Assembly: GCA_018660965.1 (NCBI GenBank)
Contig: JABJJH010000076.1
Span: forward strand, 1 to 6,925
Length of the DNA: 6,925 nucleotides
Source: Rhodospirillaceae bacterium
GTDB lineage: Bacteria; Pseudomonadota; Alphaproteobacteria; UBA8366; GCA-2717185
Direction: 5' to 3'
Shown here: one piece after another, positions 6,197-6,925 of the stretch
How positions within the stretch are numbered: position 1 is the stretch's first letter
Layout of the letters: each line of letters begins with the position of its first letter
The notes under the pieces: model-generated
What the model was told of the DNA's origin: nothing
Database searches by the model: none
The model's input: the letters and a program-made list of their open reading frames with translations, nothing else
Made by a program: the position numbers and the translations under genes

Positions 6197-6679
6197 ATGA
6201 AGGAATTGCTGGCGATCGCGAACACGGTCGGCGAGGCTTTGAAACGGCGGGGCGAAACCGTCGCCGTCGCGGAATCTTCGGCAGGCGGGTTTATTTCGGC
6301 AGCGTTGTTGGCTGTACCTGGCGCGTCAAAGTATTTCCAGGGCGGCGGCGTCTGTTATACACGCGGCGCAAAAGTGGAGCTGATGGACATTCCACCGGCA
6401 TTGCTCGACAAGGTTCGCTCCTCCTCGGAACCGCATGCGGAAATTCTGGCGCGGGCGGCGAAGGACAGATTATCGACGGATTGGGGGCTTGCTGAAACAG
6501 GCGCGGCGGGACCAACCGGAAACAGATACGGCGATGCGGCGGGGCATACATGCATCGCCATCGACGGTCCCGTATCAAAGGTTGCAACCATCGAGACGGA
6601 ATCGGACGACCGTGAAGCAAACATGCTGGTTTTCGCCAAGGAAGCGTTGAAGTTACTGGGAAAACACCTGGAAGGCTAG
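6197..6679 (+). CDS. Stand-alone CinA C-terminal-domain protein (PncC-like nicotinamide-nucleotide amidase family)
   Basis: The 160-residue product has the length of single-domain CinA-C proteins. Characterised members (PncC) are cytosolic enzymes that deamidate nicotinamide mononucleotide to nicotinate mononucleotide in pyridine-nucleotide salvage. The family's 'AESCTGG' motif appears as 'AESSAGG' (residues 25-31, with the Ser and the Gly pair kept). It is followed by 'VPGASKYFQGGGVCYTRGAK' (40-59), which holds the conserved Tyr54 and Lys59, then 'SSSEPHAEILARAAKD' and 'ETGAAGPTGN'. The usual 'VTGIAGPGG' is changed, and the next stretch 'YGDAAGHTCIAI' differs from the common 'KPVGTV' form, so this may be a diverged subgroup with another substrate. 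The N-terminal MoCF/CinA domain of full-length CinA is absent, as is normal for PncC. It lies 110 nt after the operon, behind a hairpin and a candidate promoter, and so may be transcribed separately. Confidence 0.88.
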   Translation: MKELLAIANTVGEALKRRGETVAVAESSAGGFISAALLAVPGASKYFQGGGVCYTRGAKVELMDIPPALLDKVRSSSEPHAEILARAAKDRLSTDWGLAETGAAGPTGNRYGDAAGHTCIAIDGPVSKVATIETESDDREANMLVFAKEALKLLGKHLEG

Positions 6680-6695
6680 CGCACAACCAAACCTT

Positions 6696-6925
6696 TTAAC
6701 GCACGCCTTGCGGCCACAACACCACGCGCACGGTTTGCAGCAAAATCAACAAATCGAGAACCAAACTGTAGTTCTTGATGTAATAGAGGTCGTATTTCAA
6801 TTTTTGCAGCGCATCCTCTACCGAGGCGCCATAGGGGTAATTTATTTGCGCCCAGCCGGTAATGCCCGGCTTCACGGTGTCCCGGTAGTGGTAGTATTCG
6901 ATGTGCTTCGCGAGGTCCTCGACAA
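6696..6925 (-). CDS. Bacterial sugar transferase, C-terminal part (undecaprenyl-phosphate sugar phosphotransferase, possibly PEP-CTERM/EPS type)
   Basis: Read on the minus strand from 6923 to the TAA at 6698-6696, the frame gives 75 residues that begin 'VEDLAKHIEYYHYRDT' and continue 'VKPGITGWAQINYPYGAS' and 'KLKYDLYYIKNYS'. This is the conserved C-terminus of the WcaJ/ExoY-like sugar transferases, inner-membrane enzymes that load the first sugar phosphate onto undecaprenyl phosphate for exopolysaccharide or O-antigen assembly. The 'PYGASVEDALQKLKYDLYYIKN' region and the ending 'LLILLQTVRVVLWPQGVR' resemble the subgroup found with PEP-CTERM/exosortase exopolysaccharide loci. That subgroup call is from memory and not certain. 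The 5' end is beyond the window. It converges on the CinA-like gene with 16 nt between the stop codons and is not part of the organic-acid operon. Confidence 0.9.
   Translation of the reverse strand, partial: VEDLAKHIEYYHYRDTVKPGITGWAQINYPYGASVEDALQKLKYDLYYIKNYSLVLDLLILLQTVRVVLWPQGVR

Noticed and set aside
6672..6709. Possible shared terminator between the two convergent genes (AAGGC...GCCTT with a short inner GCG/CGC)
   Set aside because: The stem is only 5 plus 3 bp, is broken by a mismatched 2x2 internal loop, has an 18-nt loop, and lacks a T-tract in a useful position on either strand.

Overview
The window looks like a chromosomal segment of a Gram-negative proteobacterium, most likely an alphaproteobacterium. 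The DNA is GC-rich with GC-rich third codon positions. The gene set fits that group: a TRAP carboxylate transporter, a class III CoA-transferase, an ADP-forming acyl-CoA synthetase and a polyprenyl-phosphate sugar transferase. The taxonomic call is an inference, because there is no rRNA or marker gene here.

Positions 1-6086 form what appears to be one plus-strand operon for uptake and CoA-dependent breakdown of an organic acid. It begins with the C-terminal end of a TRAP transporter large permease (DctM family, cut by the window edge). A class III (CaiB/BaiF) CoA-transferase, a crotonase-superfamily protein, a biotin-type carboxyltransferase and a large ADP-forming acyl-CoA synthetase follow. 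Gaps between genes are 47, 24, 36 and 3 nt. A plausible reading is that the transporter imports a carboxylate, the CoA-transferase activates it, the crotonase and/or carboxyltransferase rearrange or decarboxylate the thioester, and the synthetase releases the product acid while making ATP. The substrate cannot be read from the sequence.

Three of these enzymes depart from textbook family members. The crotonase lacks both catalytic glutamates of enoyl-CoA hydratase. The carboxyltransferase has altered residues in its C-terminal oxyanion/specificity motif and no biotin-carrier or biotin-carboxylase partner in view. The acyl-CoA synthetase has its ATP-grasp half placed before its CoA-binding half, with both phosphohistidine motifs intact.

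Positions 6087-6196 are a non-coding gap holding a perfect 7-bp GC-rich hairpin and a candidate promoter, which suggests the operon ends there. Next is a small stand-alone CinA C-terminal-domain protein (6197-6679; PncC-like nicotinamide-nucleotide amidase family). It converges, with a 16-nt gap, on the C-terminal part of a minus-strand sugar transferase (6696-6925, cut by the window edge). That gene probably marks the end of an exopolysaccharide locus to the right.
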